Shown: positions 5,956-8,653 of the stretch, one piece after another
Layout: each line of letters begins with the position of its first letter
Position numbering within the stretch: the stretch's first letter is position 1
NCBI GenBank assembly: GCA_009705865.1
Contig: WLSJ01000074.1
Coordinates: 1 to 8,653 of the forward strand
Length of the DNA stretch: 8,653 nt
Reading direction: 5' to 3'
Source: Actinomycetota bacterium
Lineage (GTDB): Bacteria > Actinomycetota > Acidimicrobiia > Acidimicrobiales > Ilumatobacteraceae
Position numbers and translations under genes: made by a program
The notes under the pieces: generated by a model
Told to the model about the DNA's origin: nothing
What the model saw: the letters and a program-made list of their open reading frames with translations, nothing else
The model's database searches: none

Positions 5956-7335
5956 GTGAGCCATGGGCTGCGCGCATCTGCTGGTCTCACGGTGTTGGCC
6001 GGCGTTATGTGGTCTTCAGTGCTCGTTGGAGAACATGCGCAGTTCCTCAGCAGGGCGCGAACACCTGTTGCAATTGCATTTTCACTGTGGGCCGCATTGT
6101 GGTGGCATCATCAGAAACGAAGAATGACGTTCATGGCGGCATTCTGTGTGTGCGTGATGGGGCTCGTCGGAGGTGCTGCTGCATGGCAGGCCCACGATGT
6201 CATTGATGGCTCATGTTCTGGGACAGCCGTCGTGCGTTCTGATCCCACATGGGTTGGTCACGGAGTAGGCGTGGTGTTGGAACTACATGGAAAACGTTTT
6301 CGTGTTATTGCGCACGGCTCAGTTGGTGGCCGCCTTGCAAATCGCCTCGCCGGAGAAAGTGTGTTGGTAGATGGAACATGTAGTGCCACAACAGGCCCGT
6401 ACAGCAGGTACGACCGAGTAACTCATGTAGTGGGACGAATGAATGTGCGCACTGTTTCCGAAGAATTTTCGGAAGGGCCACTAGCGATTCGAGCTGCCAA
6501 CAGAATGCGTCGCGCATTGCACGACGGAGTTGCTGCAATGCCATTCGGACTCAAGTCGCTTTTTGCTGGTCTTGTTATTGGAGATGATCGCGATCAATCA
6601 CGTGAAATGATTAGCCAATTTCGTGCAAGCGGGTTGTCTCATCTGTGCGCAGTATCTGGACAAAATGTTGCGTATCTACTTGCCGCCTTATCGCCACTGT
6701 TGAATCGGTTACGTCGCACTAGTCGATTCATGGCGATTCTTTTTGTGCTTGCTTGGTTTGTTGTATTGACTCGCGGAGAACCGTCAGTATTGAGAGCTGC
6801 GTTAATGGCAGGGCTCGTTGCGTTGAATTCAGCAACTGGTTCTTCAATGAATGCGCGAACAATTCTTGCAACCACAGTGATTGCATTATTGGCGATTGAT
6901 CCCATGTTGGCGTGGAGTGTTGGTTTTGCATTGTCTGTTGGGGCAACAGCGGGGCTCGCATGGTTTTCTTCACGACTAGCCACCATTGTCGGAGGTCGTG
7001 GAGTACTTGCAGCAACTCTCGCTGCGCAAGTCGGGACCATGCCAGTGTCACTGTTTGTCTTCGGGTATGTGCCTGTCATTTCCTTGGTGGCGAACCCTCT
7101 TGCGTTGTGGGTGGCTGGCATGGTGATGATGGTGGGACTGCCTCTTGCGTTATTCGCCAGCCTCATTAGTCCACTGGTGCCCGTGGTGTCATGGGGCATG
7201 TCCCTTCCAGTTGCCTGGGTTGCCGGCGTTGCCCGTGTGAGCGCGGCAGTCTCGCCACATGGGGTCATCAATGTCGCCTTGTGGGTCTTGGTGGCTTTCA
7301 TTGTCTGGGTTCGGCGACGACAAACAGTGAATTGA
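5956..7335 (+). CDS. comEC: ComEC/Rec2 competence channel protein, short form without the metallo-beta-lactamase domain
   Basis: An integral membrane protein of about 459 residues that forms the channel carrying single-stranded DNA into the cell during transformation. Three N-terminal hydrophobic segments (about 11-72) precede a soluble OB-fold-like region (about 88-142). The Competence domain (PF03772) follows, with IGDDR (208-212), the signature HLCAVSGQNV (229-238) and PSVLRAALMAG (276-286), then several more membrane helices. The protein ends on a short basic tail, RRRQTVN. Typical ComEC proteins are about 700-800 residues and end in a metallo-beta-lactamase-like domain; that is absent, and the 26 bases to holA leave no room for it. 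The open frame continues upstream to 5662, but that part is antisense to the membrane-protein gene and does not resemble ComEC. I therefore start at the GTG at 5956. GTG at 5992 and ATG at 6007 are alternatives, and none has a clear ribosome binding site. Confidence 0.88.
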   Translation: MSHGLRASAGLTVLAGVMWSSVLVGEHAQFLSRARTPVAIAFSLWAALWWHHQKRRMTFMAAFCVCVMGLVGGAAAWQAHDVIDGSCSGTAVVRSDPTWVGHGVGVVLELHGKRFRVIAHGSVGGRLANRLAGESVLVDGTCSATTGPYSRYDRVTHVVGRMNVRTVSEEFSEGPLAIRAANRMRRALHDGVAAMPFGLKSLFAGLVIGDDRDQSREMISQFRASGLSHLCAVSGQNVAYLLAALSPLLNRLRRTSRFMAILFVLAWFVVLTRGEPSVLRAALMAGLVALNSATGSSMNARTILATTVIALLAIDPMLAWSVGFALSVGATAGLAWFSSRLATIVGGRGVLAATLAAQVGTMPVSLFVFGYVPVISLVANPLALWVAGMVMMVGLPLALFASLISPLVPVVSWGMSLPVAWVAGVARVSAAVSPHGVINVALWVLVAFIVWVRRRQTVN

Positions 7336-7360
7336 CGCACTGATGTGGCAAGGTAGTGCG
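7336..7360 (+). repeat. Inverted repeat presenting the holA ribosome binding site in its loop
   Basis: CGCACT at 7336-7341 and AGTGCG at 7355-7360 are perfect inverted copies separated by 13 bases. The loop contains AAGG (7350-7353), the best Shine-Dalgarno candidate for holA, eight bases before the GTG at 7362. The right arm covers an upstream alternative GTG (7356). No T tract follows, so it does not look like a terminator. Any regulatory effect is speculative. Confidence 0.4.
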
Positions 7361-7361
7361 C

Positions 7362-8351
7362 GTGAGTGTGTACCTGATTTCCGGCGACGAAATCCTCATT
7401 GGCCTTGAACTGTCCTCGTTAGTTGATCGCTTGGTTGGCGACGCTGATCGTTCAATGATGGTTGATGATTTCGACTGCTCGGAAAGCGGCATGACCATTG
7501 CGCCAGTCGTAGATGCGCTCACCACCATGTCGTTGTTTATGGACAGCAAAGTTGTTGTACTTCGACACCTGCAAGATCTTGATGGTGCGTATATTGACAC
7601 GTTGGTTGCGGCCATTGATGCAGTGATTTTTGAAGTTGACTTCATCATCACAGTGACCGGACGCATTCCAAAGGCAATTGCAGATGCGTGTAAGCGTGCA
7701 AAGGCTGAAACTATCGGAGCAGCAGTTGTTAGTAATCAACGCGACCGCATCGAATGGGTGGAAGCTCACCTCATTGAAGCCGGTTTTCAGTATTCAGCAG
7801 ACGCATCTCGTTTAATTGCTACGTGGTTTGGTGGCGACCAGGGGCGTCTCGGTGGTCTTCTCGCCACGCTAACTTCTGCATACGGCGAAGGCGCCAAATT
7901 GTCGCGTTCCGATATTGAAGTTTTTCTGGGTGAGGCAGGAAGCGTTGCTCCGTGGGATCTCACTGATGCCATTGATGGCGGTGATGTCAAGAAGGCACTG
8001 CTGATGTTGCATCGCATGATGAACGCGGGCGATGCGCACCCCATGCAAATCTTGGCCTTGTTATCAAACCGCTATGCACAAACGATGAAAATTGATGGCA
8101 GGGGAGTTCGTAGCGCAAGTGATGCTGCTGCAATTCTGGGCGGCAAAGAATTCACAGCCAAAAAAGTGCTTGAGCAATATCAACGGCTCGGAAGTGCCGG
8201 TATCTCGCGCGCTATCTCATTGCTTGCATCGGCAGATCTTGATCTGCGGGGTGGCAAAGACTGGGAGCCAGAGTTAGTGATGGAAGTACTTGTTGCTCGG
8301 TTGGCCCGTTTGGGCGGAGCACCAGTGCAGCGTTCGTACGCGAAGCGCTAA
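7362..8351 (+). CDS. holA: DNA polymerase III subunit delta (clamp-loader subunit HolA)
   Basis: A cytoplasmic clamp-loader subunit of 329 residues. Delta binds and opens the beta sliding clamp so that the loader can place it on primed DNA. The N-terminus VSVYLISGDEILIGLEL is the degenerate P-loop region typical of delta, which does not hydrolyse ATP. The C-terminus carries the family hallmark DLRGGKDWEPELVMEVLV, in the helical collar domain that packs against gamma/tau and delta-prime. Length is normal. Three in-frame GTG codons occur at 7356, 7362 and 7368. I chose 7362 because AAGG lies eight bases upstream, against two and fourteen bases for the others. It follows comEC by 26 bases, and the two may be cotranscribed, the usual arrangement in Gram-positive bacteria. 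It ends three bases from the stop of the opposing rpsT. Confidence 0.93.
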   Translation: MSVYLISGDEILIGLELSSLVDRLVGDADRSMMVDDFDCSESGMTIAPVVDALTTMSLFMDSKVVVLRHLQDLDGAYIDTLVAAIDAVIFEVDFIITVTGRIPKAIADACKRAKAETIGAAVVSNQRDRIEWVEAHLIEAGFQYSADASRLIATWFGGDQGRLGGLLATLTSAYGEGAKLSRSDIEVFLGEAGSVAPWDLTDAIDGGDVKKALLMLHRMMNAGDAHPMQILALLSNRYAQTMKIDGRGVRSASDAAAILGGKEFTAKKVLEQYQRLGSAGISRAISLLASADLDLRGGKDWEPELVMEVLVARLARLGGAPVQRSYAKR

Positions 8352-8366
8352 AAACTATTTAGCAGC
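8345..8366. terminator. Possible bidirectional hairpin spanning the holA and rpsT stops
   Basis: GCTAAA (8347-8352) and TTTAGC (8358-8363) are perfect inverted copies around a five-base loop. The stem extends by two G-C pairs if A8364 is bulged. It covers the stop codons of both convergent genes. Neither strand has a T tract after the hairpin, so it is at best a weak or U-less terminator. It is the only candidate between the two genes. Confidence 0.35.
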
Positions 8367-8609
8367 GTTGGCGTGACGCATGAGACGACTCTTGCGACGT
8401 GCAGCTGAGTTGGGATGAATGATTCCCTTGGCTGCTGCCATATCGATTCGTTTGATAGCAAGACGAATGTCGGCTTCACCTTCAGGTGTGCCGAGACTTG
8501 CTGTCGCTGTACGAATACGGGTGCGCAATTCGCTCTTGACTGCTTTGTTGCGGTCTTGAGCTTTTGCGTTGGTAAGAATGCGCTTTTTTTGGCTCTTAAT
8601 ATTTGCCAT
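8355..8609 (-). CDS. rpsT: 30S ribosomal protein S20
   Basis: A small basic protein of 84 residues that binds 16S rRNA early in assembly of the 30S subunit. The N-terminus MANIKSQKKRILTNAKAQDRN is diagnostic of bacterial S20, and the helical bundle continues to the end, with IDMAAAKGIIHPNSAARRKS at 56-75 as in other S20 proteins. The start is the ATG at 8609. The frame runs seven codons further upstream to 8630, but those residues do not belong to S20. No strong Shine-Dalgarno sequence is seen, and a promoter-like TAGCCT lies eight bases upstream. The gene is convergent with holA. In many bacteria lepA lies just beyond, but the window ends before that can be checked. Confidence 0.97.
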   Translation of the reverse strand: MANIKSQKKRILTNAKAQDRNKAVKSELRTRIRTATASLGTPEGEADIRLAIKRIDMAAAKGIIHPNSAARRKSRLMRHANAAK

Positions 8610-8617
8610 GGCTTGAA

Positions 8618-8646
8618 AGGCTATCGCCACACACCCCCGTCCCCAA
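8618..8646 (-). promoter_or_regulatory. Predicted rpsT promoter
   Basis: On the minus strand TAGCCT (8623-8618) fits TAnnnT, and TTGGGG (8646-8641) gives a half match to the -35 consensus at a 17-base spacing. Transcription would start within about two bases of the rpsT ATG, giving a near-leaderless message, which agrees with the lack of a Shine-Dalgarno sequence. The remaining few bases to the window end are C-rich and show nothing else. Confidence 0.4.
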
Positions 8647-8653
8647 CCGCCTA

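Noticed and set aside
6639..7340. Long minus-strand open frame of 233 codons antisense to comEC
   Set aside because: Its product is Thr/Ala/Asn-rich with no recognisable domain, and the plus strand encodes the conserved ComEC core here.
8610..8630. Seven-residue N-terminal extension of S20
   Set aside because: S20 proteins begin MANIKSQKKR, and the extra residues do not belong to the family and overlap the likely promoter.
1..8653. Mobile elements, CRISPR repeats, tRNAs or defence genes
   Set aside because: No transposase, integrase, repeated spacer pattern, tRNA-like cloverleaf or terminal inverted repeats were seen on either strand. Every gene except the 5484-5924 membrane protein belongs to a recognisable housekeeping, metabolic or competence family.

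Overview
This window is a compact stretch of ordinary bacterial chromosome that points to an actinobacterium, most likely of the Acidimicrobiia type. The clues are an MSMEG_2256-like F420-dependent luciferase-like oxidoreductase, an actinobacterial-style PAC2 protein of about 300 residues, an ACAD10-like phosphotransferase of the kind common in mycobacteria and acidimicrobia, the comEA-comEC-holA-rpsT order usual in Gram-positive bacteria, and several starts that look leaderless. Base composition is moderate rather than very GC-rich, and intergenic gaps are tiny. This fits a small-genome aquatic member of the class, but the taxonomic placement is inference. I see no tRNA, rRNA, CRISPR array, insertion sequence, phage gene or long repeat. 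No stretch over 300 bases lacks a gene.

Layout. (1) Bases 4-1047 (+) encode an acetylpolyamine amidohydrolase-like member of the histone deacetylase superfamily with all metal ligands present. (2) Bases 1044-3993 (-) form a tightly coupled three-gene operon read leftward: ACAD10-like phosphotransferase, PAC2 protein, F420-dependent oxidoreductase. Its last stop codon shares bases with the stop of the deacetylase. (3) A 29-base divergent gap separates this operon from a rightward thioredoxin fused to a C-terminal CnoX/YbbN-like helical domain (4023-4727), followed by comEA (4767-5483). (4) A leftward four-helix membrane protein of unknown function (5484 to about 5924) abuts comEA tail to tail and lies between comEA and comEC. 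(5) comEC (about 5956-7335) and holA (7362-8351) run rightward. (6) rpsT (8355-8609) runs leftward and meets holA tail to tail.

How the genes fit together. comEA and comEC encode the double-stranded DNA receptor and inner-membrane channel of natural transformation. Here comEC stops after its membrane channel domain and has no metallo-beta-lactamase domain. holA (clamp-loader delta) and rpsT (ribosomal protein S20) are housekeeping genes that commonly lie beside comEC. The leftward operon looks like lipid or acyl-CoA-linked catabolism plus a PAC2 protein of unknown role. The deacetylase may act on polyamines or another small acylated amine.

I found no convincing new multi-gene system. The points most worth a second look are the short ComEC, the unknown membrane protein splitting comEA from comEC, a recurring -10-like hexamer six or seven bases before start codons that have no Shine-Dalgarno sequence, and the loss of the substrate-recognising acidic residues in the polyamine-deacetylase homologue. 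Several start codons were revised from the longest-ORF position and are explained in the entries.
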